Part shown: positions 52,926 through 60,457 of the stretch, in pieces | Numbering within the stretch: position 1 is the stretch's first letter | Layout: each line of letters opens with the position of its first letter | DNA from: an uncultured Faecalibacterium sp. | Lineage (GTDB): Bacteria; Bacillota; Clostridia; Oscillospirales; Ruminococcaceae | Assembly (NCBI GenBank): GCA_934561555.1 | Contig: CAKTGQ010000013.1 | Location: forward strand, 7,719 to 71,718 | Direction of reading: 5' to 3' | Length of the DNA: 64,000 nt | The notes under the pieces: generated by a model | The model's database searches: none | Seen by the model: the letters and a program-made list of their open reading frames with translations, nothing else | What the model was told of the DNA's origin: nothing | Program-made: the position numbers and the translations under genes

Positions 52926-54584
52926 ATGGCTGATAAAAACTTTCTGACAGATATCATCGACGCCGACCTTGCCGAGGGCAAGGTGCAGCAGATCCACACC
53001 CGCTTCCCGCCGGAGCCCAACGGCTATCTGCACATCGGCAGCGCCAAGGCCATTTATATCAACTGGTCCATTGCCAACCAGTACGGCGGCAAATTCAACC
53101 TGCGTCTGGACGACACCAACCCCGCCCGCGAAGGCGAGGAGTATGTCAACAGCATCATCGAGGATCTGCACTGGCTGGGTGCCGACCCCAACGGCGGCAT
53201 CTTCTACGGCAGTGATTACTTTGACAAGTGCTATGAGTACGCCGAGAAGCTCATCACCGAGGGCAAGGCCTATGTGGACGACCTGACCCGCGAGGAGATG
53301 CGCGAGTACCGCGGCTCTGATGCCGGTAAGCCCTCCCGCCCGTCCCCGTGGCGCGACCGCAGCCCGGAGGAGAACCTCGACCTGTTCCGCCGGATGCGTG
53401 CCGGTGAGTTCAAGGAGGGCGAAAAGACCCTGCGCGCCAAGATCGATCTGGCAAGCCCCAACATGAATATGCGCGACCCGGCCATCTACCGCATCAAGTA
53501 TGCCGAGCATCACCGTCAGGGCAACAAGTGGTGCATCTACCCCATGTACGACTTCGCCCACCCCATTCAGGATGCCATCGAGGGTATCACCCACAGTATG
53601 TGCAGTCTGGAGTTCGAGAACCATCGCCCGCTGTACAACTGGGTCATCGAGAACATCTTCGGTGCCGAGTTCCCCAAGCAGCGCGAGTTCGCCCGCCTGA
53701 ACATGACCAACACGGTCATGAGCAAGCGCTACCTGCGTGAGCTGGTGGAGATGGGCATCGTGGACGGCTGGGACGATCCCCGTATGCCCACCCTGTGCGG
53801 TCTGCGCCGCCGCGGCTACACCCCCACCTCCATCTTCACCTTTGTGCGGGAGGCCGGCATCTCCAAGTCTGACAACCTGATCGATATGCGTCAGCTGGAG
53901 GCCTGCATCCGCAGCGAGCTGGACCTGACCGCGCAGCGCCGTATTGCCGTGCTGGAGCCTGTCAAGCTGGTGGTGGACAACTACCCCGCCGACAAGACCG
54001 AGTACTTTGACGTAGCCAACAACCCCAACCGTGAAGCCAACGATACTACCACCCGCAAGGTTGCCTTTACCCGCGAGCTGTGGATCGACGCCGAGGACTT
54101 TGCCGAGGTGCCGCCTCCCAAGTTCAAGCGCCTGACCGTGAACGGCGAGGTGCGTCTGATGGGTGCTTATATCGTCAAGTGCACCGGCGTGGACAAGAAC
54201 GCCGACGGCAGCATTGCCGCCATCCACTGCACCGCCGACCTCGAGACCGGCAACGGCAACCCCGCCGACGGCCGCAAGGTCAAGGGCACCATCCACTGGG
54301 TAAGCGCCGCACACTGCGTGGACGCCGAGGTGCGCCTGTACGACAAGCTGTTCACCGAAGCCAACATGAACGGCATCCCCGAGGGCAGCGATTACAAGGA
54401 CTACCTGAACCCGGAAAGCGTCACTGTGCGCACCGGCTGCAAGCTGGAGGAGAGCCTGAAGGACGCAAAGCCCGGCGAAAAGTTCCAGTTCGTGCGCACC
54501 GGCTTCTTTACCCCGGACAGCAAGAACCCTGGCGTGTACAACCGGGTGGTCACCCTGCGCGACAGCTTCAAGCCCGCAAAATAA
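52926..54584 (+). CDS. glnS: glutaminyl-tRNA synthetase
   Basis: Charges tRNA-Gln directly. A 552-residue class I synthetase: PPEPNGYLHIGSAKA near 29-42 (HIGH motif), VMSKR near residue 261 (KMSKS motif), followed by the two beta-barrel anticodon-binding domains. Most Firmicutes lack GlnRS and use GatCAB, so its presence is notable, though known in some clostridia. The start at 52926 follows AGGGGG. Confidence 0.95.
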   Translation: MADKNFLTDIIDADLAEGKVQQIHTRFPPEPNGYLHIGSAKAIYINWSIANQYGGKFNLRLDDTNPAREGEEYVNSIIEDLHWLGADPNGGIFYGSDYFDKCYEYAEKLITEGKAYVDDLTREEMREYRGSDAGKPSRPSPWRDRSPEENLDLFRRMRAGEFKEGEKTLRAKIDLASPNMNMRDPAIYRIKYAEHHRQGNKWCIYPMYDFAHPIQDAIEGITHSMCSLEFENHRPLYNWVIENIFGAEFPKQREFARLNMTNTVMSKRYLRELVEMGIVDGWDDPRMPTLCGLRRRGYTPTSIFTFVREAGISKSDNLIDMRQLEACIRSELDLTAQRRIAVLEPVKLVVDNYPADKTEYFDVANNPNREANDTTTRKVAFTRELWIDAEDFAEVPPPKFKRLTVNGEVRLMGAYIVKCTGVDKNADGSIAAIHCTADLETGNGNPADGRKVKGTIHWVSAAHCVDAEVRLYDKLFTEANMNGIPEGSDYKDYLNPESVTVRTGCKLEESLKDAKPGEKFQFVRTGFFTPDSKNPGVYNRVVTLRDSFKPAK

Positions 54585-54611
54585 TCACCCCCAAGGAGAA
54601 GATACCATACC

Positions 54612-55001
54612 ATGACCGCAAAAATGACCCGTAATATCCTGCTCATGCTGGCAGCCACCGTGCTGATGGGCATTGTGCTGAACCTGTATATCCACAACAC
54701 CGGCACCGTACCCGCCGCCGACAACGCCGCCCCCCTGACCGATGGCAGCTACACCTCCTCTGCGCAGGGCTGCCTGAGCGAGGTGACCGTCACGGTCACC
54801 GTGACCGGCGGCAAGGTAACTGCCGTACAGGTGGACGCCTCTGCCGAGACCCCGAGCTTGGGCGGCGAGGCCGCCGAGGCGCTTTCCGCCCAGCTGACAC
54901 AGACCGGTTCCACCGCCGGTGTGGACGCCATCACCGGCTCCACCATGACCAGCGAGGCCATCTTTACCGCCATGGACGCCTGCCTTGCGCAGGCGCAGTG
55001 A
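54612..55001 (+). CDS. membrane-anchored FMN-binding domain protein
   Basis: A 129-residue protein: one N-terminal membrane helix (about 8-26), then an FMN-binding domain (about 42-128: LTDGSYTSSAQGC, VTVTGGKVTAVQV) with DAITGSTMTSEAI in place of the usual SGAT flavin attachment motif; the threonine needed for covalent FMN is kept. Probably an extracytoplasmic electron carrier. 27 bases after glnS, so likely co-transcribed. Confidence 0.82.
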   Translation: MTAKMTRNILLMLAATVLMGIVLNLYIHNTGTVPAADNAAPLTDGSYTSSAQGCLSEVTVTVTVTGGKVTAVQVDASAETPSLGGEAAEALSAQLTQTGSTAGVDAITGSTMTSEAIFTAMDACLAQAQ

Positions 55002-55026
55002 TGCTGTAAAAATCATCCTCTTAACG

Positions 55027-55069
55027 CAAACGCCCTGCCGTACAAGCACTGTACGGCAGGGCGTTTTTC
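55027..55069 (+). terminator. glnS operon terminator
   Basis: AAACGCCCTGCCGTAC and its complement with an AAGCACT loop, then TTTTT. Confidence 0.9.
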
Positions 55070-55070
55070 A

Positions 55071-55099
55071 TTGCAGAACATGTTGGATTATGCTATACT
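55071..55099 (+). promoter_or_regulatory. promoter of the small toxin mRNA
   Basis: TTGCAG, 17 bases, TATACT, giving a leader of about 125 bases before the small ORF. Confidence 0.7.
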
Positions 55100-55167
55100 T
55101 AGTCTGCCGCACCAAAAGCGGCAGGTGCTGTCTGCACAAAAGGTGGTCTAGCTTCCTCTGGCAAGCT

Positions 55168-55206
55168 TCCGGGGGCTGTGAAACCTTATTGTCTGGTTCC
55201 CCCGGA
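55168..55206 (+). promoter_or_regulatory. leader hairpin of the toxin mRNA
   Basis: TCCGGGGG and CCCCCGGA arms. The CCCCC strand can alternatively pair with the GGGGGG ribosome binding site at 55219-55225, a layout typical of type I toxins whose translation is kept low. Confidence 0.55.
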
Positions 55207-55232
55207 CGCAAACGCGAAAGGGGGGATGCCAC

Positions 55233-55343
55233 ATGACACTTGATAACATTCTGCAGCTGTTCGTCATTATTGGCGGCACAGTCGGGATCACGTTCAAGAT
55301 TTCGTGGGCGATCTTTCAGGAGATCCATAACAATAAGAAATGA
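55233..55343 (+). CDS. 36-residue hydrophobic peptide, candidate type I toxin
   Basis: MTLDNILQLFVIIGG, then TVGITFKISWAIFQE and a charged tail IHNNKK. One membrane helix with a short charged C-terminus, like small holin-like toxins of Firmicutes. Preceded by AAAGGGGGG at good spacing, by its own promoter and a long structured leader, and overlapped at its 3' end by a divergently driven RNA. Too short for most gene callers. The toxin role is inferred from layout. Confidence 0.65.
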   Translation: MTLDNILQLFVIIGGTVGITFKISWAIFQEIHNNKK

Positions 55344-55429
55344 CCGCCCCAGCTTACCAAATCTGAGCGGTCATTCTTATTGACATACTTAGCTAAAGGT
55401 AGCTGACCATTGCAGGCAGCACCTTTTCT
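55335..55429 (-). ncRNA. candidate antisense antitoxin RNA
   Basis: A consensus leftward promoter (TTGACA at 55459-55464, 17 bases, TATACT at 55436-55441) would start an RNA of about 95 nt. It contains a GGTGCTG...CAGCTACC stem and ends at the hairpin shared with the toxin gene (TGACCGC/GCGGTCA, 55341-55373), so it is complementary to the 3' end of the toxin mRNA. Confidence 0.6.
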
Positions 55430-55435
55430 ATTTGT

Positions 55436-55464
55436 AGTATAACGCCCCCACGCCGTTTTGTCAA
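55436..55464 (-). promoter_or_regulatory. promoter of the antisense RNA
   Basis: Leftward TTGACA, 17 bases, TATACT. No leftward coding sequence follows within reach, which is why an RNA is proposed. Confidence 0.75.
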
Positions 55465-55476
55465 GCAGCGCCGGTT

Positions 55477-56469
55477 TTACAGGGTGCTTTGCAGCCGTGC
55501 GCCGCTAGCGTACTGGGTGCGGCGGTCCATCTGGTTATCCAGCGGCTGGCCGGCGGCATAGCGCTTGAGGTTGTGCGCAAAGATATCCACGATATTGTCC
55601 AGTGTCTTGGGCAGGCTGAAACCGCCGCTGACATGGGGCGTGATGATCACGTTGGGCTCTGCCCAGAGGGGATGCTCCGGCGGCAGCGGCTCGGGGTCGG
55701 TCACGTCCAGCCCTGCGCCGGAAAGCTGCCCGCTGTGCACGGCGGCTGCCAGCGCCTCGCTGTCCACGGTGGTGCCGCGGCCCACATTGAGCAGGATTGC
55801 ACCGGGCTTGCAAAGCGCCAGCCGCTCAGCGCTGAACAGATGCAGCGTCTCCGGCGTGCCGGGCAGGCTCAGCGCCACAAGGTCGGCCTGCGGCAGCTCT
55901 GCGTCCAGTGCGCTCTGCGCCACCACACGGGTGCAGTAGTCCGGGCAGGGGGTGTCCGGGTGCACGTTGCGGCGCACGCCCACCACCTCAGCGCCCAGCG
56001 CATAGGCCCGCCGGGCAAAGTTAGAGCCGATATCGCCCATGCCCACGCACAGCACCCGGCTGCCCGCAATGCTGCGCACAGAGTGGCCGGTGGGTGCCCA
56101 GCGGTGCTCCCGCTGATTGTCCCGGTAGGTGGGCAACTCCTTGAGCAGACTGAGCCACATTGCCAACATACACTCGCTGATGGCCAGACCGTAAGCGCCG
56201 GTGGCATTGGTCACGATACACTTCTCCGGCAGCACCCCCGGCTCCAGATAGTTATTGGGGCCGGCTGCGTTGGACTGGAACCACTCCAGATGGCCGTTCT
56301 GCCGGATCAGCGGAACCGGCAGATTGCCCAGCACAGCATCGGCCCACAGGGCATCCTCTGCTGTGGCGGTATCCGGGGTGGTAAAATGATATTCAAAATC
56401 CCGCACCGCCTCAATGCGGGCTCTCTGCTCTGCGCTGATGGGCAGACAGACAAGGATATGTTTGGACAT
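55477..56469 (-). CDS. D-2-hydroxyacid dehydrogenase family protein
   Basis: A 330-residue NAD-dependent oxidoreductase. Rossmann VGMGDIGSNFARRA near residue 147, catalytic Arg in LLNVGRGTTVD, Glu in DPEPLPPEHPLW and His in TPHVSGG. Related to phosphoglycerate dehydrogenase-like and glyoxylate/hydroxypyruvate reductases; substrate unknown. The start at 56469 follows GAAGGAG; the upstream 19-codon extension is not needed. Confidence 0.9.
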   Translation of the reverse strand: MSKHILVCLPISAEQRARIEAVRDFEYHFTTPDTATAEDALWADAVLGNLPVPLIRQNGHLEWFQSNAAGPNNYLEPGVLPEKCIVTNATGAYGLAISECMLAMWLSLLKELPTYRDNQREHRWAPTGHSVRSIAGSRVLCVGMGDIGSNFARRAYALGAEVVGVRRNVHPDTPCPDYCTRVVAQSALDAELPQADLVALSLPGTPETLHLFSAERLALCKPGAILLNVGRGTTVDSEALAAAVHSGQLSGAGLDVTDPEPLPPEHPLWAEPNVIITPHVSGGFSLPKTLDNIVDIFAHNLKRYAAGQPLDNQMDRRTQYASGARLQSTL

Positions 56470-56607
56470 AATGAGTTCTCCTTCCCTCTTTTTGTCTATC
56501 ATACCGCAAACTGCGCGGCGGTACAAGGGGCGGTTCTACGCTTTCAGACATCTCCTGTAAAAGAACAATGCCGGACAGCCCGAAAGCCGCCCGGCACCAA
56601 TTATATT

Positions 56608-56955
56608 TCAGTCCAGCGCGCGGATGGCATCCATCGTGCATTGATACTGCTCTGCCACCTTTTCAAACTGCTCCTGCGTGCCCTCCAGCTGCCCGGCGCG
56701 CAGGGTCTCGGTCAGGGTATAGGTAGGCGCGTACAGGTTGGAAAAGCCCAGATTCTGGCAGACGCCCTTGAGGGTATGCGCCCCGCGGAACGCCTCCTTC
56801 ACGTCTCCCCTGCGCAGCGCATCCTCCAGGGTCTGAAAGCTGTCGTCCTGCAAGAACATCCGCACAAATTTGCAGATCATAGTCTCGTTATATAGCCGCC
56901 CCAGCACCTCCTGATAGTCCGCGCCCATCTTATTATAGCATTCCTGTATCGTCAT
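56608..56955 (-). CDS. stand-alone HPt phosphotransfer protein
   Basis: A 115-residue four-helix HPt domain with the phospho-accepting His60 in AHTLKGVCQNLG. No histidine kinase or response regulator lies in the window, so its partners are elsewhere. The ribosome binding site is weak (AAAGG about 14 bases upstream). Confidence 0.85.
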   Translation of the reverse strand: MTIQECYNKMGADYQEVLGRLYNETMICKFVRMFLQDDSFQTLEDALRRGDVKEAFRGAHTLKGVCQNLGFSNLYAPTYTLTETLRAGQLEGTQEQFEKVAEQYQCTMDAIRALD

Positions 56956-57311
56956 CGCTTACGCCGTGCCTTTCTTTTTCGCTATCGTCTGCTTTCCCAC
57001 CGCCGCATCTCACTACGCTTCACGGCGATATAGTGTTATGATAGCACCTTTCTAGCCAGCTTGCAACTAGAGTGCAACAAGTTTTGCACTCTGTATAGTT
57101 TTTGCATCTGCTTTTTGGCAGTTGCACCAAAGCCACGCTCAGCTCCCGTAAATGCGCCTGTCACCGCGTCTTTTTCTGTTGCTGTCGGCCGCTGCTTCCG
57201 CCATCTGAAAAAAGCAGACCGTGCAGCGCCGTCAACTGCGGATTCTGTATTGACGAACCACGCAAAAAACGATATACTATATTCTGGCGGTGCAGTTGTA
57301 CCGCCGGATTC

Positions 57312-57387
57312 CGGGGTGTTGCGCAGTTGGTAGCGCGCCTGCTTTGGGAGCAGGAGGCCGCGAGTTCGAGTCTCGCCACTCCGACCA
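57312..57387 (+). tRNA. tRNA-Pro (anticodon TGG)
   Basis: A 76-nt tRNA with encoded CCA. Acceptor CGGGGTG pairs CACTCCG (one G-T), anticodon stem CCTGC/GCAGG encloses TTTGGGA giving TGG, T-arm GCGAGTTCGAGTCTCGC. Confidence 0.96.
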
Positions 57388-57392
57388 CAAGA

Positions 57393-57442
57393 AAAGCCAC
57401 GATAAACCGTTTATAAGTGCGGTTATGTCGTGGCTTTATTTG
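57393..57442 (+). terminator. tRNA-Pro terminator
   Basis: AAGCCACGATAAACCG and CGGTTATGTCGTGGCTT arms, then TTATTTGTTG. Confidence 0.8.
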
Positions 57443-57690
57443 TTGCTTGCTTCTTGAAATTCAGTTGGAATGTGCCTTATTTATGCCTTATAACTCAAAA
57501 AATGCCTTTTCGGGGCACCTTGAGCGGCCCGAAAAAAGAAAAACACCCGGCGGAATCATACCGCAGCAGACGCGGCCAGTTCCAACGAGTGAATTTCAAT
57601 CGCGCTTCTATTCTCCCAGTATCAGTATATCATAAAATGTCGTGTGTATCCATTGACATGACATACAAGGTTAAACCGTGAACTTTGTGC
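57443..57690. other. intergenic sequence with no supported gene
   Basis: Base composition becomes mixed to AT-rich after the tRNA. No open frame with a ribosome binding site, no tRNA 3'-end duplication and no recognisable integrase were seen. Confidence 0.5.
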
Positions 57691-57691
57691 A

Positions 57692-57729
57692 CTTTTACAC
57701 TGTTCAACAAGTGTGAAAAGTGCTATAAT
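57692..57729 (+). promoter_or_regulatory. toxin-antitoxin operon promoter and palindromic operator
   Basis: CTTTTACACT and AGTGTGAAAAG flank an 8-base centre (57692-57720), directly before TATAAT (57724-57729). The palindrome covers the -35 position, as expected for an autorepressed operon. Confidence 0.65.
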
Positions 57730-57784
57730 GATTATGGGGAAGTATAGACTTTGAGCAACGCCCCCACCGGAAAAGAGGTTGAAT

Positions 57785-58003
57785 ATGCTGTCTGACGCGA
57801 AGAAAAAGGCAAATGCCAAGTGGGACAAAGCCCACATGATGATTTTAGGCTGCAAAGTGCGCAAGGATTTTGCGGCCCAGTTCCGGGAAGCCTGTACAGC
57901 GGCAGGAACCACACCCAACGCTGTTTTGAAACAGGCAGCGGAACAGTTTTTGAAAGAACACCCGGTATCAGAGGGAGAACCCGCCGGGGAAGAATGCGCA
58001 TAA
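57785..58003 (+). CDS. small basic protein, probable ribbon-helix-helix type
   Basis: A 72-residue protein: Lys-rich start (LSDAKKKANAKWDKAHMM), a predicted short strand (ILGCKVRKDF) and helices ending NAVLKQAAEQFLKEH, the pattern of Arc/CopG-like DNA-binding proteins. First gene of the operon; it may bind the promoter palindrome. The ATG at 57785 has AGAGG 8 bases upstream; a TTG at 57779 is less likely. Confidence 0.65.
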   Translation: MLSDAKKKANAKWDKAHMMILGCKVRKDFAAQFREACTAAGTTPNAVLKQAAEQFLKEHPVSEGEPAGEECA

Positions 58004-58029
58004 TATCCACACGAAAGGACAGGTACAAC

Positions 58030-58254
58030 ATGAGTACAAGAGAATTAGCACAAACCCTGCTGGATCAGGTACCAGAAAGCAAGCTGCTGTATGTTGTCGC
58101 GTATCTTCAGGGCGTGACAACGCCGGAAGATGCAGAGATTCCCAACGCAGAGACGCTGGAAGCATTTGAAGAACTGGACAATGGCGGCGGCCACACCTAT
58201 ACCGGCCCCGTTGAAAACCTGATCAGTTCGTTGCTGGAGGACGAAAGTGCTTGA
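58030..58254 (+). CDS. antitoxin-like protein of the YafQ module
   Basis: A 74-residue acidic protein (STRELAQTLLDQVPESKLLYVVAYLQG, landmark residues 2-28) encoded immediately before the toxin and overlapping it by 8 bases. Size, charge and position fit an antitoxin; no clear family was recognised. RBS AAAGGACAGG. Confidence 0.7.
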   Translation: MSTRELAQTLLDQVPESKLLYVVAYLQGVTTPEDAEIPNAETLEAFEELDNGGGHTYTGPVENLISSLLEDESA

Positions 58255-58519
58255 AGTAAAATACTCCACCAAGTTCAAGAAGGATTTGAAGGTGTGCCAG
58301 AAGCGGCATTATGACATGGCCAGACTCCAGCAGATCATTAATGTGTTAGCCATTCCGGCAGCACTTCCACCTCAAAACAAAGACCACAGTTTGACAGGCA
58401 GCTATATCCCCCACCGGGAATGCCACATTCAACCGGATTGGCTGCTGGTTTACTACCAGACGGAAACAGAGTTGTATCTGTATCGCACCGGTACGCACTC
58501 TGATCTGTTTGGCCTGTGA
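58247..58519 (+). CDS. YafQ-type mRNA interferase toxin
   Basis: A 90-residue RelE-superfamily toxin that would cut mRNA on the ribosome. All residues known to matter in E. coli YafQ have counterparts: His47 (DHSLTG), His60 (ECHI), Asp64 (QPDW), His84 (GTHSDLF) and Phe88. GTG start overlaps the antitoxin stop. The active site looks intact, so the toxin is probably functional. Confidence 0.88.
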   Translation: MLEVKYSTKFKKDLKVCQKRHYDMARLQQIINVLAIPAALPPQNKDHSLTGSYIPHRECHIQPDWLLVYYQTETELYLYRTGTHSDLFGL

Positions 58520-58586
58520 GGTGGGCAGCATAAGCCCGCCGGGTGCTTTCAAACATAGCTTACCTGTAAATCTCTCATCTGAAATC

Positions 58587-58614
58587 AGCCTCTGCCTTTT
58601 GGGCAGGGGCTTTT
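58587..58614 (+). terminator. toxin-antitoxin operon terminator
   Basis: AGCCTCTGCC and GGCAGGGGCT with a TTTTG loop, followed by TTTT. Confidence 0.8.
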
Positions 58615-58652
58615 GTGTTGCTTGATAGGACGGCACGCCTCGCAGGTCGGCG

Positions 58653-59321
58653 TTAGAAATTACTCCCGCACTGCTTACAATGCCACTGTTTGCCGATCTT
58701 CCCGCTGGCAGCACCCACAAGGGATATAGACACGGCACGGCTCATAGTGCTGATCTTCTCAGTGTTCGTGGACTTGCAGTAGGGACAGACGACACACTTA
58801 CCGCTGTCGAGGTCTTGCTGCTCCTTGCGGGCTGCTTGCTGTGCTTCGGCTTGTTTATATTGTTCGAGTGATTCAAAATATTTTTCTTTTTCGACTAATT
58901 CCTGATATTTTTCTTTTTTTGCTCTTTCGTGAATTCCCGGGTGTTTTAGTTCAATCAAGTAATCTTCATACTGTTCAAGGAATGATGTGTTGATTCTATA
59001 TTGTGATTTATCGCTAGGATCGTCTGGATTATTACTATATGACCAACTAATCACTTGATTATATTTTTTTGTTATTTCCTGATTACCGGCGTTTTCGTTC
59101 AAAATGTAATCAACTATATACGCATAAACGACCGAAGCGTAAAACTGATCGTCTGTTTTAATATCCCAGTCATTACGCAGTTCATTATATTTTGGATGTA
59201 TTCTTAATAATCTTTGGCCTTCTCCGATTAAAGCCCCTTTTGAACATATTCCCCATGTTGTGGCTTTCCCGTTTTTGTAATCAACGTCTGATAGCTTGAG
59301 CCCTTTAATTTTGACTTTCAT
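58653..59321 (-). CDS. hypothetical protein with C-terminal zinc ribbon
   Basis: A 222-residue protein. The N-terminal 140 residues are not recognised; a charged coiled coil (about 130-175, HERAKKEKYQELVEKEKY) leads to a zinc ribbon CPYC...CKQC at the end, joined by the segment SISLVGAASGKIGKQWHC, seen in phage and mobile-element proteins. Most of the gene is far more AT-rich than its surroundings, pointing to transfer. It has its own consensus promoter. Confidence 0.72.
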   Translation of the reverse strand: MKVKIKGLKLSDVDYKNGKATTWGICSKGALIGEGQRLLRIHPKYNELRNDWDIKTDDQFYASVVYAYIVDYILNENAGNQEITKKYNQVISWSYSNNPDDPSDKSQYRINTSFLEQYEDYLIELKHPGIHERAKKEKYQELVEKEKYFESLEQYKQAEAQQAARKEQQDLDSGKCVVCPYCKSTNTEKISTMSRAVSISLVGAASGKIGKQWHCKQCGSNF

Positions 59322-59365
59322 ATTTCCTACCCATTGACAAATAAATCTTATCGACCGTTAGAATT

Positions 59366-59394
59366 ATTATACAATTTGACAATCAACAAGTCAA
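59366..59394 (-). promoter_or_regulatory. promoter of the zinc-ribbon gene
   Basis: Leftward TTGACT, 17 bases, TATAAT. Confidence 0.75.
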
Positions 59395-59399
59395 TAAAC

Positions 59400-59698
59400 G
59401 CTTCGCGTAGGAGGACAACAGTTCCAGTTTTAAACATCATTCAACAAAACTTTCCATCGGACAAATTATCACGCTATCTTCGTGAAAAGTGCTCATAAAT
59501 GCCAGAGAATCTTGTTCAATCAGCCGGACAGTTCTGCTGTTCCAACAGGCAAAAAAGCGTGTTTTCTCTATATAAAAAGCGCGGAAATCTGCCGGATAGG
59601 CAAGTCTAATTTCATGTCACAGTTTTTATCTTGCACTAATTTCTTGCCTTGCGATAAAACAGAGCGCCCTTTTTTCTTTTCCCCCCTCTTTTGCGGGA
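59400..59698. other. AT-rich intergenic stretch
   Basis: Nothing supported. An 83-codon plus-strand frame from a GTG at 59482 lacks a ribosome binding site and overlaps the metH promoter. Confidence 0.5.
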
Positions 59699-59727
59699 TT
59701 GATAAAAGCCCACAAGTGCGGTATACT
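59699..59727 (+). promoter_or_regulatory. metH operon promoter
   Basis: TTGATA, 17 bases, TATACT, 40 bases before the first start codon. No SAM or cobalamin riboswitch is visible between them. Confidence 0.75.
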
Positions 59728-59767
59728 GAGTAGTACTTTATTCGAGAGAAGTAAGGAGGTGCGGCCC

Positions 59768-60457
59768 ATGGCGATCGGTGTGCCCCGCCCGCTGGCGTTG
59801 GAAAAGCCGCAGGCAGTGGATCTGGCGCAGGCGGCGCGGTATTTCGGCGCGCATGGCGAGCCGGACGCCGCCACGCTGACACTGCTGCAAAAGTGCGCGG
59901 TGCCGCTGCTGGCGGCGGCGATGCCCCGGGCGGTGTGGCTGCTGGCAGACACCCCCGCCCTGACCGAAGCCGGGCTTCTGCCCGGCGAGGACGTGCACAA
60001 GCACCTGACCGGCTGCGGGCAGGCCATTCTGCTGGCGGTGACGCTGGGACCCGGGGTGGATGCCCAGATCCGCCGGGCGGGCGTGGGCGACATTGCCGCC
60101 GGGGTAGCCTCCGATGCCTTGGGCAGCGCACTGGCCGAGCAGGCCGCCGATGCTGCCGAGGCGCAGCTGCGCCAGTGGGCGGCGACCGAGGGGAAGTATC
60201 TGACCGGGCGTTTTTCGCCCGGCTACGGCGATTGGGACATCGCGGTGCAGCCGCTGGTGGCGGCGGCGCTGGACACGGTGCGCAAGGCCGGGCTGTGCGT
60301 CACCGACACCAACCTGATGACCCCGCGCAAGAGCGTGACCGCCCTGCTGGGGGTCAGCGACCATCCGGTAAAGGGTCAACTGGCCGGGTGCGGCCATTGC
60401 GTGCTGCGCACCCGCTGCGAATACAGAAAGAGGGGAAAGACCTGTGCAAGTGAATGA
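59768..60457 (+). CDS. methionine synthase activation-domain protein
   Basis: A 229-residue stand-alone version of the C-terminal AdoMet-binding domain that reactivates oxidised cobalamin in MetH. RFSPGYGDWDIAVQ is the AdoMet-site motif; a Cys-rich end (GCGHCVLRTRCEYRKRGKTC) is extra. It overlaps the start of metH, which itself lacks this domain. The start at 59768 follows AAGGAGG. Confidence 0.88.
   Translation: MAIGVPRPLALEKPQAVDLAQAARYFGAHGEPDAATLTLLQKCAVPLLAAAMPRAVWLLADTPALTEAGLLPGEDVHKHLTGCGQAILLAVTLGPGVDAQIRRAGVGDIAAGVASDALGSALAEQAADAAEAQLRQWAATEGKYLTGRFSPGYGDWDIAVQPLVAAALDTVRKAGLCVTDTNLMTPRKSVTALLGVSDHPVKGQLAGCGHCVLRTRCEYRKRGKTCASE

Noticed and set aside
57312..57700. tRNA-Pro as attachment site of an integrated element
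   Set aside because: No second copy of the tRNA 3' end and no integrase were seen in the window, so an att site cannot be supported even though accessory genes follow.
59482..59733. 83-codon plus-strand frame upstream of the metH operon
   Set aside because: Weak GTG start without a ribosome binding site, overlapping the metH promoter.
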